DNA of 64,000 nucleotides, from assembly GCA_010094045.1 (NCBI GenBank), contig ML986583.1, forward strand, positions 570,737 to 634,736, read 5' to 3'. The notes under the pieces were generated by a model, which saw nothing but the letters and a program-made list of their open reading frames with translations, was not told where the DNA came from and did no database searches. This stretch comes from Lojkania enalia (taxonomy: Eukaryota > Ascomycota > Dothideomycetes > Pleosporales). Each line of letters begins with the position of its first letter. The first letter of the stretch is position 1. The position numbers were made by a program, and so were the translations under genes. Positions 13,222 through 24,468 of this stretch are shown piece after piece.

Positions 13222-13942
13222 TTGTGTAAGGGCCGATACGGCTTCGAGCAACGAAGCACCGCCTGACACGCTCATAACCGTCATTACTGCTAATAGTCTT
13301 TGTCTCTTTGGCGTTGATGGGCTACGTATCAGTTCCGCGATTTCTTCCGTTGTTGGTTTACCCGTATTTTGGTCCTCTGTCAGGGCTCTTCTCGGTTCGC
13401 CATATCTCTCACTATTTTATAGCTTTGGGAACCTTCTTTCGTCGAGTTGTCGTCTGGATCGTTCATGCCAATATATCTTAAGTCGTAGTTCAAGCAATCG
13501 AACACAAATATCAGAATCACCTAGCCATAATAGCACATTTCATTCATTCAGTAGCCCTTGTCAAGCACCGTCATTTCGCATCCCTCGCATTGTTTCCTTA
13601 TCGTTGCTGCTGCAGAGAATTATTGGTCAAAACCCCCTGTCCATTCCCACTTTGCTGCGCCTCACAATGCGGGTCGTCCCGCTGAGCCACCCCCAAAATG
13701 CATGTCGCGACTCGTATTCGAGGTACCCCTCACCAATCCTTCGTAGGTGGGTTCGTTGCCTGATATACTCCGCATGTGAACGCTGTTCTCCTTCGAATGA
13801 ATGCACTGCAATTCGGCAAATACAAACTTGTGACACAGCTTCAAGGATTTAATTTTTTGCGCGCAATTCTATCTGTAGATATTGTGTCCTGTGAGAAAAT
13901 TGGAGCCTCTTTTTGTATGTTTGCCGATTGGTCGGTAGCGAG
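13222..13942. other. Intergenic before the CorA-like gene
   Basis: This region probably contains the true 5' end of the CorA-like gene (upstream coding exon and promoter), but I could not fix an exon. A frame overlapping the kinase 3' end stays open to 13852, but its translation is compositionally random. Confidence 0.35.
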
Positions 13943-15956
13943 ATGTTCGATCTTTGTTCGGAGAGGTTGCTGGAGGGTGAGGAGAGGTTTGCAGGACGGA
14001 ATGGGCATCGATTCGTTGAGATTTGGGACTGTGGTGTAAGTGTTCTGTCTGGTGCAGTTTTAGTCGAATACGGAATCTAACTACGGTTATGATAGGACCG
14101 ACGGCAGCCAATATACCGAGCTGGCGATTTGAAAGAAAAAGAGATCGCCAGCTGGGTTGATGAGGTTAGTTTGAATATTCTGGATATCCCAAAGACGAGA
14201 TTCTCACTGTGATAGGCACGGTCAGCGAACGGGCCTGTGCAATCTGGTTTGAGAGTGTTGTAAGTGCCGTCACTTGTACCCATACCTACCTGTCCGTCTA
14301 TTAGATAGGAACTTACGACTTCAGACTCTCCCCAAAACCCGCCGGCAAACCCTCAAGTGGAAAACTTCCATTCACACAATCAACTTACAGTTCTCTGTCG
14401 CAGGCCTGGCGTATCCCCTCCATTTTTATCCGCGCAGTGGCCCAGAAACTCTCAATCGTAACGCAGTGTTCTGTAGCACCAACCTCTGCACTATCGACCC
14501 CGTCTCGCACAAGTCCACCGTCTTCACCATATGCAAATCACTCGCCTACATCACCGCACTCTCATCAGGGTGCCACAGCTCACAGCTTCAAATGTGAAGA
14601 CGAAAAGGAAAGCAGAATATCTGACGCAGCCCGCTGTCTCTTAATCCGCGGCGACGTAGACTGGACATGGGACTACACCATGCTGCTAACCTTCGACCCA
14701 ACAACCCGTACCACATACTGCATTATTGTTGGGCTAACAGCCACGGAGATCGATCTTGTGCATTCCTATCTCTCCTCTCCCACCATTGCGTCGTGTAGGG
14801 AGCTTGCAACCTATCCTTTGCTATTACCTATGATTCTGCTCGACCTGGCGACGGATGATACTTCTAGTTTACTGAAATTGAGGATCAAGTTGCTGAGCCA
14901 GATTCAGCAGCAGACGGGTATGGATCGCTTTAATTCGCTGCGAAGCTCGAAAGTTAGTGGGAGGACGAGTATAGGGGGGTGGGGTCAGGAGAGGCAGGAA
15001 CTAGATCTCGATGCTGTAATGCTGCGGTTAACATGTTTGAGCGACTGGGTGGCGGCACAGAGGGGGTTTGTCAGTATACAAGGGCGTGTTGTCTCGGTTG
15101 TTGAGCAAATGCTGGAAGACGGCATGTCGAATGAAGAAACATTCAACAGTGACAAGGTGATTAGTATGTTTCAGGAGCGACTGGACTTTGTGAGGGAAAG
15201 CCTTTTGGCAGCGGAGCAAAAGTGTCAGTATCTGGAACGGAGTATCGGCGCGCAGGTGCAAACAGTACGTGCCCATGCACCCTGTCCCCACTTGCTGAAA
15301 TTCAGCTGATCTAATGGATGAAGATATACTCCCTCATCGGCCAAAAGGATAACCGTCTCAATATATCTGCTGCCAGCGCGTCCTGCCAAATCGCCTCAGA
15401 TAGCCGCCGCATCGCCATCCTAACCCGACGCGATAGCACAGATATGCGCATCATTGCCGCCGTCACCTTGATCTTCCTGCCCGGGACATTTATCGCCACG
15501 ATATTTTCGACTGGTCTCTTCGACTGGGGCCATGGCGATCCGACGCCTAATCCTAATGCCCCCCCCTCACCTTCGGACGGTACAAACTCTCCGATGGTTT
15601 CATCCTACATATGGGTATACTTTATGCTAACTGGCATTCTCACGTTCGTCGTCCTTGTCGCATGGTTTTTCTTCTCCTTCATACAGAACCGGAAGATGAT
15701 GAGGCAGTTGCGCCTCGATCCAGAGCAGGTCATCAGTATCGAGAGTATGAGAGAAAAAGACGATGAGCGCGACGCCGAGATGACAGTCGTTAACGGCAAG
15801 ATAGTTGGACGGAGGACCTGGGCGTTGAGGGAGTTCGAGCGATGGAAAGAAGAGGCGAGAGGGAGTCTGAGGTGGTGGGGACGCAGCCGGAAGGATGGCA
15901 GTGAGGTGGTGATAGAGAGATCGTCTGCACCCTCGCTCTCCAAGGTGGCCATGTGA
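13943..15956 (+). CDS. Fungal CorA-like membrane protein
   Basis: Proteins of this fungal family share the C-terminal membrane part of CorA metal-ion channels. Transport by this subgroup is inferred, not shown. Exons are 13943-14035, 14096-14164, 14216-14259, 14325-15264 and 15324-15956, giving 592 residues from a provisional start. The N-terminal part reads FVEIWDCG, then LLSPKPAG and KLPFTQSTYSSLSQ, typical of the soluble domain. Residues after the last intron include QKDNRLNISAASASCQIA, a helix RRIAILTRRDSTDMRIIAAV, and two membrane spans (VTLIFLPGTFIATIFSTGLF and WVYFMLTGILTFVVLVAWFF). The bacterial CorA GMN loop is absent. FDWG follows the first span instead. The 60-bp intron at 14036 has a tctaac branch. 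The true start may lie further upstream in 13.3-13.9 kb. Confidence 0.78.
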
Positions 15957-16362
15957 TCCAATTGAGAGTTTCATATCCATTTTTACTGTGGCGTTGAATT
16001 TTTCTGGCTTGTTCGTCGTACCGCTCAGCTATGCAGTGTTAATATACCCCTTCTCGGATACTTGATATATAGGACTTATAGTGGCCGATGTACCACCGTT
16101 TCTTAGCTCACTTATGTCTAGTAGCCCCCTAATTGCATCGTGGCCAATGTGATGCGCACTGCTATCAAACACTCGAGCCCGCAATGACGATCGTGCCTGC
16201 CTTTCCTCCATCGTTTGTCCATGCCTTGGCCAAAATTTCCCATTTAAAGTTGCCACGCGTTCCACAACAAACGAAATGTCTAATCTCATCTCTCCGCCTA
16301 CCTATTGCTTCTATATAGTTATTTTAAATATCTATCCTTTTCAACTAACGGATTCCGGACAA
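15957..16362. other. Intergenic, nothing recognised
   Basis: Short AT-rich spacer between the CorA-like gene and the Pol III unit. No frame or element here is supported. Confidence 0.4.
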
Positions 16363-16505
16363 GGTCACGTAGCTTAACTGGAAAAAAGCACCACTTCCCG
16401 GCGCCAAGCGCTGGGGGGAAACAGGTGGGGATGTCGATTAACTTCGCCCTCGGGCCTGGACTACTCAAGCGAGTGGAGACTCCGGTTCGACTCCGGTCGT
16501 GATCA
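16363..16505 (+). tRNA. Probable intron-containing tRNA gene (identity unresolved)
   Basis: The ends pair as an acceptor stem: ggtcacg at 16363-16369 with cgtgatc at 16498-16504, seven pairs including one G-U. The A box tagcttaactgg (16370-16381) matches TRGCNNARYNGG and the B box ggttcgactcc (16484-16494) matches GGTTCGANTCC. A gctt/aagc D stem and a ttcgact T loop are visible, and a 23-T run follows at once as Pol III terminator. Total length of 143 nt implies an intron of about 70 nt, long for a fungal tRNA. The best anticodon stem (ccact/agtgg) leaves a loop beginning tcccgg, which lacks the usual U33. I therefore do not name the amino acid. A tRNA-derived pseudogene or other Pol III RNA is possible. 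Confidence 0.5.
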
Positions 16506-16514
16506 ATTAAAAAA

Positions 16515-16537
16515 TTTTTTTTTTTTTTTTTTTTTTT
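16515..16537 (+). terminator. Pol III T-run terminator
   Basis: A run of 23 T starts 10 nt after the tRNA-like 3' end. Such runs stop RNA polymerase III, so it supports transcription of the tRNA-like unit on the plus strand. Confidence 0.55.
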
Positions 16538-16974
16538 CCCTCTTTTCCTTTTTTTTTGTTGGCTTGCTTGCCATGGGTGGCAGAGCTGGTCAGAAGTAAA
16601 TGAAATTGATCTATATAGCTGATGGACGAATTTGCATACATAAAATATATTGGCCGATCAATCATAGCGGTGGTGAACAATATCTCGCTAGTGGTGCATG
16701 CGATTTTGCTCGAATACTAGCCAAGTGTGGAAGATACAATAAATAGAACAAACGACCACACAAGAGCCATTTGGAAGAAGTATCAGAGGTATTAAAGTTA
16801 AATAATTTATTGTCCTATGGTATAGTGTGTATGTATAAAGTAGCACGCCCATCGGCGGGAAAGCAGGCTTCTCAAATCCACCCTTTCTGGACTAGAGAGA
16901 AGCAACTGTCGTAATTGACCTTGAAAACGCCGTAGTACACAAGCCAGGGGTATCGCTTAAAACGCCGTGTTTCC
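16538..16974. other. Intergenic, downstream of chl4
   Basis: AT-rich spacer between the Pol III terminator and the end of the convergent chl4 gene. No coding or RNA feature is recognised. Confidence 0.4.
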
Positions 16975-18507
16975 CTAAAATCCTGGAACTTCCCCCCTCC
17001 GTATCCTGCCGTCTTTGACAACCCCAATCGTTACTCCCGCTTCTCCGGTCATCCACCCCGGCATCTTCTCGCCGTCAACGATGCCTATTTCCACCAATTG
17101 CCTAAGGCCTGCGAAAACGTGAGAGCCGTGGAAACTAATACGAACATCGGGGATCCAGACATCTTCATCACTACTCTCAATCTGCTCTTGCTCCTCGGCA
17201 GTTCGGTCGAGTAGAGACGGTCTTCCCTTGCGACCGCGTTTGGCTGCTTGAGCACGGTCCAATCCAGATGTTTCTTGATTCTGCCGGGGACTGCTGTTCG
17301 GAACAGGCGGGAACGGATCATCCATCCGCACCTCAAGACGATTGATTCCTTTGCCGTCGTCTGGCTTCGCGGAGTTACCGAATCGTGATTGCGCAGTATT
17401 CCACCTCTTCGTCCGCTTGTGGACCTCTGGATCTTCCAGTTTCCGTTTTCGACCTGGACCAGGGGCTCTCGTAGTGGCCTTTGTGCTTTTGTTCTTGTCT
17501 AATGCTTCCCGTCCCAAGGAAGCAATGATATCCAAGGAATTTTGATTAAGAGATGTTTCAACGAAAATGTTGAAACCTCCTCCTGCGTTATTACTTTTTC
17601 CGGGCCCACGATAAGCAAGAACGGTGCTGAGCAACTTCGATGAGAATTTGGTAGGCAGAAGCTGATATCGACCCATTGGACGTGAGAAAGCTTTTGGTAT
17701 GGCCTCGATTACCATCTCTTTCAACTTGCGACTTCCTTCATCTGCATGTCGACCAAGACTGGTGAGAAGCGACGGGTAGACGAAGTCGGTCCCGTCGGGC
17801 CAGATCAGAAAGAGAGCTTTGGTTGCGTTGTCTGAGGATTTCTTTTTTGGAGCCAGTGAAGCCTCATTGCTGTAGGGCGAGTCATGAATGTACACACGCA
17901 AGATCGTCATGGGGTATGACTTGGGCCTAAGGAGAAGATAGTGGGCCTTCACAATGGGCGTGATTTCTTTAGCCAGGTTTGCGAGAAATGTTGGCGCATG
18001 GAACTGGGGCAAATGCTGCGATTCATCCGTGAATTCCATGTCCTGGAAATTCGCTCTGTCACGCGGGGTCTTCGTAAGCCGCATTGCTGTCCACTGCAGT
18101 GTGTGTGGATGAAGAAGAAAATATTCAATCTCGGCGGTCGCCAATTGGAACATAGTTATACCATGCCTCCAATCGCCCTCAAGTATGCGATGCAGGAGCT
18201 CTCTCTTTGATCCGTGTCCGCTCTTGTTTCGTTCTGCGTAAAACTCGAGCACTTCTTCACAGCTATGTGCTGGAACATATGCTCCATTGTCACCGTCAGC
18301 ATCGGACTTGTCGCCGGAGAGATACGGCCGGCAGAAGGCGCGTCTAGTTTTATGGAGCCAGAATTGGACCAAGTTTAGCAGCGATTGTCGGGAGAGGCCA
18401 CTGAATACACGCTGGACTTCACGATGCGACGATGGGATACGGTGGGCATGAGGTATGTTCTTGTAGTCGGGTGCAGTGACCTTTGGCGGCGGCGGCGGCG
18501 GCGCCAT
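16975..18507 (-). CDS. chl4: Inner kinetochore protein Chl4/CENP-N family
   Basis: A single uninterrupted frame of 510 residues resembles fungal Chl4, the CENP-N counterpart that with Iml3/CENP-L links centromeric chromatin to the outer kinetochore. The first ATG gives a short run of seven or so prolines encoded by a ggc repeat at 18483-18503, then IPSSHREVQRVFSGLSRQS and LLNLVQFWL, matching the family start where a helical domain begins. FLIWPDGTDFVYPSLLTSLG and a basic linker (GPGRKRKLEDPE) follow. A C-terminal block VRISFHGSHVFAGLRQLVE closes the protein. An acidic ESSDEDVW stretch precedes it. No intron is needed. The family call rests on overall pattern. It diverges from the bZIP gene across about 1 kb. 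Confidence 0.8.
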   Translation of the reverse strand: MAPPPPPPKVTAPDYKNIPHAHRIPSSHREVQRVFSGLSRQSLLNLVQFWLHKTRRAFCRPYLSGDKSDADGDNGAYVPAHSCEEVLEFYAERNKSGHGSKRELLHRILEGDWRHGITMFQLATAEIEYFLLHPHTLQWTAMRLTKTPRDRANFQDMEFTDESQHLPQFHAPTFLANLAKEITPIVKAHYLLLRPKSYPMTILRVYIHDSPYSNEASLAPKKKSSDNATKALFLIWPDGTDFVYPSLLTSLGRHADEGSRKLKEMVIEAIPKAFSRPMGRYQLLPTKFSSKLLSTVLAYRGPGKSNNAGGGFNIFVETSLNQNSLDIIASLGREALDKNKSTKATTRAPGPGRKRKLEDPEVHKRTKRWNTAQSRFGNSAKPDDGKGINRLEVRMDDPFPPVPNSSPRQNQETSGLDRAQAAKRGRKGRPSLLDRTAEEQEQIESSDEDVWIPDVRISFHGSHVFAGLRQLVEIGIVDGEKMPGWMTGEAGVTIGVVKDGRIRRGEVPGF

Positions 18508-19541
18508 AATTGTGTCGTCAGTCAACTTCTATGTGAGGTGTTTGGGGTAGTGGAGAGGGTGTCGGGGCGTATGCGACATTGTTTGTTGTCTGCTATCGAT
18601 AGAGGTGAGGTCGCGAGTTCCGAGGGCGACGCGACGGTGCCCGTGCGCAGCGGTAGGCTCACACGTGACCTGCCTTCTTCGGGCACTTGCGCCTCTAGAG
18701 TCCAGACGCAGGCAACCTAGTTCCGGGCACCAATGTCAAACGAGTTGTGGTTCCAATCAACCGGCTTCACCCGCGCCAGCCGGTCGAATTTTTCGAGCGA
18801 GTTGCCGGCGCAAGAATAGTTACTATGTACGGTGCTCACGTGCTGGTTGGATCAATAAGTACCTGGGCAGTAGCATGGCAGGACTAGACCGAGCGCAATC
18901 TACAGCGGAAACTCGGGAGCCACTAATGCTTTCTCTCTTTTACTGTCTCCCCACAGTGGATTACCGGAGCGCTACGCCAATAACAAGCACAAGCGACAAT
19001 ATTAAGTCGCCTTCTCTGTGTGCGTTTGCGGGAAGAAAGACCAGACAAGTTCTCAAACTCGCATAAAGAAAGACGAGACCAGCAGCTGATGCTGAGGGCG
19101 TGGGACTAGGAAGTCGTGGACTAGCGACCCTCCGTAACCGGTCCCGGCCAAGTGCGCGGGTCATCGCTTGAAGTGAGAAACCGGTAATCCGGCGCGGGGC
19201 TTTTATTAATCGAACCCTTTCAACACCACCAAACATCACATCCCTCATACACATACAACACACTGTCCCCAGCAATTCTCGCCGTGCAACCCACCTGTTT
19301 GCCAACATCCGTCGTGCTACCGACCATCTTCATTACACACGCCTTCCGACTCAACGCTCGTTGAGAGCCATTGACGGCCGTCTTGTCCACGGCACTGAAT
19401 TACTCATCCTGACGCAACCGTGTCTACCACTACCCCACAGCTTCCCGACAAAACCATTACCGGAGCCTCCCACTCATATTAAGAACCCCACGGACCGGCA
19501 GCTCACAGACCAACGCTGCCGGTCATTGCTGTGGCATCTCC
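18508..19541. other. Intergenic between chl4 and the bZIP gene
   Basis: Divergent promoter space of about 1 kb, relatively GC-rich. The open frames in it (for example 18605-19066) have no family resemblance. The right half is C-rich and probably the leader of the bZIP mRNA. Confidence 0.4.
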
Positions 19542-20783
19542 ATGTCAGGATACAACGGGCGACGCGGGCCAAACGTGTCCCAGTACATCGCCAACCTCAA
19601 TACCATCTCTCCCCAGAACGACCACCCTCTTTCGGAGCCGCATGACCTCGACGCCGAGCTTTCCCTCATAATGAACTCAGACTTCATCGACTGGAATGCT
19701 GGTGACGGTGCGGATGCTGGCACCAGCGATTTTGATCTTAATCCATCAACTTTGGACTTGAACTTCCCTATCGAGCAGTCGGCTGGCACGCGTACCCGTA
19801 GCAATAGCGCGGGCCGAAGTGCTGGTCAGCCCAAGATCAACGACTTCACTCTAGGTGGAGGTAGGTGTCCTCATACGTTCATTTCCTTCACCTCGGCCTC
19901 GCCTTTTCATTGTCCCGATTCTTCATTCTTTTTCGTCCAATAGGCGCTGGGCAAGGGCGCATGCAGACCCCGCGAAATAGTCTGCATTGCACCCCACCCC
20001 ACTTGGCCAGTTACGGCCATTCACAGCCCTTCGTAATATGTTCCTCGCTGCATTCCGGGACGCATCGAGTTGGCCGCGAAGCCTGCCGCTAGACTTGCAG
20101 CATGGTATCCTTCTCCCTAAGCACGCAATTGCACCTGATGTTGATCAAGCATCGCCGGCTACCTCCTACATCGCTAGCCTCAACGCATACGCTTAGTATT
20201 TACGGTCATGGCTAACTTCGATCCTTTTGTAGGCGAATTTCAATTTGCCGACTTTTCGCACTTCCAAGACCCTATCGTGAATCAGTCGATGCAGAATCTG
20301 CCTCAGCCGCAGACAAACACATACCCTATCGCGCAGACGTATACATCGTCCGTCTCGAACTCGTTATCACCGGTCGCTCAACACTTCGACCCCAGCAAGA
20401 AGCGAAAGTTAGACCACATTGATCCCAACAGTCAGCAGGCGATCGACGAGGCAGCCCGTATCGCTGCAGAGGAGGACAAGCGCCGTCGCAATACGGCAGC
20501 TAGTGCCCGCTTCCGCGTTAAGAAGAAACAACGGGAGCAGGCTCTCGAGAAGACCGCGAAAGAGATGACTGAGCGAGTCGGCGTGTTGGAGGCACGCATT
20601 CAGCAGCTCGAGACGGAGAACATATGGCTCAAGGGCCTCATCACAGAAAAGAACGGCGGCAAGGCAACAGCTTCGGAGATCAGCGCTCTACTAAAGAAGC
20701 ATGTCGAGGAGAATACGGGTGAGAGGAGTACCGGCAACCGTACCGACGGCGTCGGCACCGAGACCAAGGATGTAAAGGCGTAG
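19542..20783 (+). CDS. metR: bZIP transcription factor, MetR/Cys-3 type
   Basis: This resembles Aspergillus MetR and Neurospora CYS-3, nuclear activators of sulfur-assimilation genes. Exons are 19542-19860 and 20233-20783 (289 residues). The N terminus MSGYNGRRGPNVSQYIANLN is characteristic of the family. The basic region at about 189-209 contains NTAASARFR, followed by a leucine zipper at about 210-243 (LEKTAKEM, VGVLEARIQQLETEN). The intron is 372 bp, far longer than its neighbours, with a gtaggt donor, a ggctaac branch and a gtag acceptor. An ATG at 20208 lies inside the intron, in frame with exon 2, and could start a shorter form. Symbol is by resemblance. Target genes are not visible here. 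Confidence 0.87.
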
Positions 20784-21980
20784 CCGCAAATTCTTTGGTT
20801 ACTTTTCCAGATTCTTCAGTCTTGGCTCGGGTTGACATTTACTTTATTGATTTGATCTCATTTAACGTGGACTTACCGTCGATGTGTATATGCATGGTTC
20901 TGGCTATTTCATTGATATCTATGGGTGGCAGCAATGTTTTACGGGGTGCATATATTGTTAGGTGTGGGGGTGTGACCTTTTGTAGACTTTGAATATGAAG
21001 ACATGAGCGATGGGTATGGAAGTTGTACTTACATGTAATTATGTATGCGAAGCGTTGTCTCCGTCCACTATATTGTGAAAAATATATATCTTGCGCAGGT
21101 GTGCATGTTGGGAGAAGCATAGGGGCATCCATTATCAAGAAGACATAGCAATAAAACCGTATTTAATGTTCTCCATGCAGAATATCGAACTATTAATACG
21201 TAGCGTCACGCTGGACCTGCATATACAACACTGTCGACCCCGTCAAGCGGGAAAGGCAGGAAACACGAGGGCGATACTAACTCAGAAGCTACTGTCTTCA
21301 ATAGCACTTATGCTCGTGCTTTATATTATTCTGCGGAGTTTCCAGGCTACGGGATTGTCATTGACGCTGAAGATCGGCGTGCGGATTGATTGGTGCGGTG
21401 TTGGGTGTAGTTGCTGCATTATGTCGCTTGGTGACCAGCTTGGTTTTAGAGGTGGGGGGAACGATATGCAGATTCAGGGATAGGAGAGAGTGTGGGAATG
21501 ATGTAGGTTTGCAATGTTGCTATAATGCGGTGCTTGATTTTCTCCGAGTGGTGTAGGTGCTGCTAGGTAATGCAAGGTCGTACATGGCACATGTCAATTC
21601 TACAGTACCCTTCATGCTGCACAAGTAAACAAACAGCAGAGAAATCCGTAAAATATAGGCTAGTAATGAGAAGAATCATTTTCATGCCCTACTAACAAAC
21701 GGTAGTACGCAAGGAATCCTCAACTAATATGTGTTGCGAGATCCGAACGATATATAAATATGCATAACGGGCGTGCCCAAAAAATAGAACTCCAAACAGC
21801 ATATTCACAAGGTTTTCTCCTGTAGGGATGCCGTCGCCGATGCAACGCCAACGCTCTATGCATCGATGCGAGACGGCTTCAGAATTCTCTGGCCCCATCC
21901 CTAATGCCTATGCCGCTTATTCTTAAATTTTTTTTGTCTCTCTGCATGGTCGCGCTTCTTCTCTAAGTAGGCTATGCCAC
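20784..21980. other. Intergenic, bZIP to dynein light chain (convergent)
   Basis: The two flanking genes converge, so this 1.2 kb should hold two 3' UTRs. It is AT-rich. No frame resembles a protein family. Confidence 0.4.
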
Positions 21981-22618
21981 CTACATGCCAATCCAGGTAA
22001 TGCTAACGACGATGTCCATGCCCTTGGCATCTGCACCCGCCCACTTGAAGCTCCACGTTCCGTCCTTTTCGTTGTTCCAGTAGGCGCCGACGGCGCTGTG
22101 CATGCCGCGACGACCGCCGGAGGCGGATTCCGAGGGCGATGTTAGGTGCTGGATGATTGTGCTGTTAACAATGAATTTAAAGGGTGCGGAGTCGCCTGTC
22201 TCGGTCTTGGTCTTCTCGATGAGGGATTGCAGGATGTTGTTCTGTGATAGAAATTAGAGATCATGTATCAGAAGAAGCGACTAGGGCTGGGGAGAAGGGT
22301 ATATCAGAAGGAATAGAAGAGGAGGTTAGCGGGGTGGGAGTGGTCGCGTGCGGTGTCGTGCGAAGGGTACGGGAGGCATACGATTATTTTGGAATTCCAC
22401 TCCGCAACGGAGGAGTGGTCATATTGAGTAGCCGAGCCAAGGGCAGTTTCGCAAGCCTACAGTTCTAGCGTTAGCGATTGCGCATACACACGGAGTGGTG
22501 GTTGCCTACGCCTTCAGCGATCGTCTGGAGCTCGTCTGTAGGAACAGGGAACTATTGTCTCTTAGTCTTAGATCCCATCTAAATGAATATAATCCCTCAC
22601 GTTTACCGATGAAGCCAT
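21981..22618 (-). CDS. Tctex-type dynein light chain
   Basis: Tctex/DYNLT light chains dimerise on the dynein intermediate chain and take part in microtubule motor transport. Four exons on the minus strand: 22618-22607, 22551-22510, 22456-22382 and 22241-21981 (129 residues). The first coding exon is only 12 nt (MASS). The family signature covers VAEWNSKIINNILQSLIE, then FKFIVNSTIIQH, a variable loop, GAYWNNEKDGTWSFKW and the hydrophobic strand MDIVVSITWIGM at the C terminus. Introns are 55, 53 and 140 bp with standard ends (gtaaac/aatag, gtaggc/ctgtag, gtatgc/cacag). Length is slightly above the animal protein, normal for fungi. It converges with the bZIP gene on its left. Confidence 0.9.
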
Positions 22619-23075
22619 TGTGAATGGGGTTTAGAAATAGAAAACGTGGAGTGGTAGGGCTTGATAGTGGTGGGCTCTGAGGTGTTTACGTCGGGTGTTT
22701 GGCTCTGCCAAAGTCCGTCCGCAGTCGTGACCCACGGGATGTGCGCTAGGCGACGAAAGAGGTTAGTAGCATTCGCCTACCAGTGATTGGACCGATCAGG
22801 TTGCAGCGTGCGACAACGTGCCCGACCGTTTCTCCGCCCACCAAACGTCAGGCCTGGCATTCTTTCGCAGCTCCCACAGCACATAAATCTCTGCTTCCAA
22901 GCTTCATTTATACCCTGCCTATACTTCCAATCCTGTCTGATAGCCTTTAGAGCTACATCTCAGCCGTACATCGCTTTTAGCAAGCCAATTGGCATTATCG
23001 TGAGCTTGGAAGAGCTCCGAGTCCGTCGTTTGGTTATCGTCGACAGTAGCGGGGCTACTCCACTCCACCATCGTC
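22619..23075. promoter_or_regulatory. Divergent promoter region, Tctex / vtc1
   Basis: 457 bp separate the two divergent start codons. No TATA box or other motif that I could defend is visible. Confidence 0.4.
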
Positions 23076-23517
23076 ATGTCTAGCCAACCTCTCCTCCAGA
23101 CTGCTCCAGGTACCTTACCTCTCATACCCCTCATATCTTCTCAAATACTCATGGTCACATTCAGGCAAGCGTATTGCTCTCCCCACTCGCGTCGAACCCA
23201 AGGTCTTCTTCGCCAACGAACGTACCTTCCTCTCATGGCTCAACTTCACCGTCATTCTCGGTGGTCTGGCCGTCGGCCTGCTCAACTTCGGCGACAAAGT
23301 CGGCCAGATCTCTGCTGGCTTGTTCACATTGGTTGCTATGGCGGCCATGATATACGCCCTGTTTACCTTCCATTGGAGGGCGAAGAGCATAAGACAGAGA
23401 GGACAGGGCGGATTTGATGACAGGTTGGGCCCGACCATCTTGACGATTGCGTTGTTTGCCGCCGTGATAACAAACTTTGTGCTGAGAATGGTATCAGTCG
23501 GGGGAAGCAACAAGTAA
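23076..23517 (+). CDS. vtc1: Vacuolar transporter chaperone Vtc1
   Basis: Vtc1 is the small membrane subunit of the VTC complex, which makes polyphosphate from ATP and moves it into the vacuole. Exons are 23076-23109 and 23165-23517 (128 residues), separated by a 55-bp intron (gtacct/ttcag). After a short N terminus ([12 protein letters not shown]) comes the family block [20 protein letters not shown], then the first membrane span [19 protein letters not shown], a second [18 protein letters not shown], a basic loop, DDRLGP and a third span [18 protein letters not shown]. Length and three spans fit exactly. There is no SPX domain, as expected for Vtc1. Confidence 0.95.
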
Positions 23518-24468
23518 ACGCCGAGTATAGCAAAAAGGATTTTGAGGAGGAGAAAGGCGTACCGGTCAATATGATGTCGAACCTTACCGGATACTTCATA
23601 CTATTATTCGAGGTATTACGCTTGAGCCTTATCGTAGGATTGGACGACGAGCACCGTGCATGGGAAGTGTATGGTGTTCAGGAATGGGACAATGAACAGC
23701 GCGTAATTGAGCCTGTAAATTGGGTTTGCCTCAATCGGTTATTGTATAATAGTGGACTGAAAGGACTTGATATTATGATTTTCGTATTTCCATATCATTG
23801 AATTGGTTCACCCTCAAGTCACTCACCACTTACTCTCAGCGCTATTTATCGGCGATAAACTGACGGACTTTCTGGCAAGTGCTTCTTATATGGCTCCCTT
23901 CCTCGCCACCGACTTTCTCTTGGAATCTAGGCTTGTTCGTAGATATGAAGACCTCGACGTCTATATACTAATCTTCTCACTCCTCTAGACGGACTCTAAA
24001 ATCAAAGCAAGTATTCAAAAGGAGGGCAGCATCATGGGGGCCGGGAACACCGGAGAGGCGGAGACCACGGACAGCAATAATCCACATACCGGCAACTAGG
24101 AAAATTCTACTTTCTAGTATGTTAATTCCTCTCCCTATGGTGCAAACAAACCAAACGTACACAAACTACCGAATTAACTTCTATACCGTATCCGTATAAC
24201 ATATCGGTATTTTGGCCTGGGACAGAATATTTCAAGAGCTAACAACCAGCACAGCACAATGAAGTAAAAGATAGCCCATTTCCGCGTCGGCCCTAGCAAG
24301 GAACATTTTATCATGCACTCAGACCTTACCAAGCGCGGCTTCCAATGGCCTTATCCCTCTATTTGAGACTACATTGATGGCTCCGGCGAGCCTCACTATA
24401 ACATCCACGCTTCTTATAACGTCGAGCCCTGTTTCTTGTGAGGCCTCATTCATTGGCTGTACACTAGA
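23518..24468. other. Intergenic, nothing recognised
   Basis: Downstream flank of vtc1 leading into a gene-poor zone. The frames at 23571-23801 and 23803-23988 show no family features. Weak traces of the BTB remnant may begin before 24469. Confidence 0.35.

Noticed and set aside
12827..13852. Long plus frame over the kinase 3' end and beyond
   Set aside because: It overlaps the kinase coding region in another frame and has no family pattern, splice logic or low-stop explanation other than composition.
16305..16502. 65-codon frame over the tRNA-like unit
   Set aside because: The same DNA is better explained by A box, B box and paired stems.
19987..20196. Frame within the bZIP intron
   Set aside because: Not in phase with either exon and ends before the acceptor. 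Intron removal gives a good protein.
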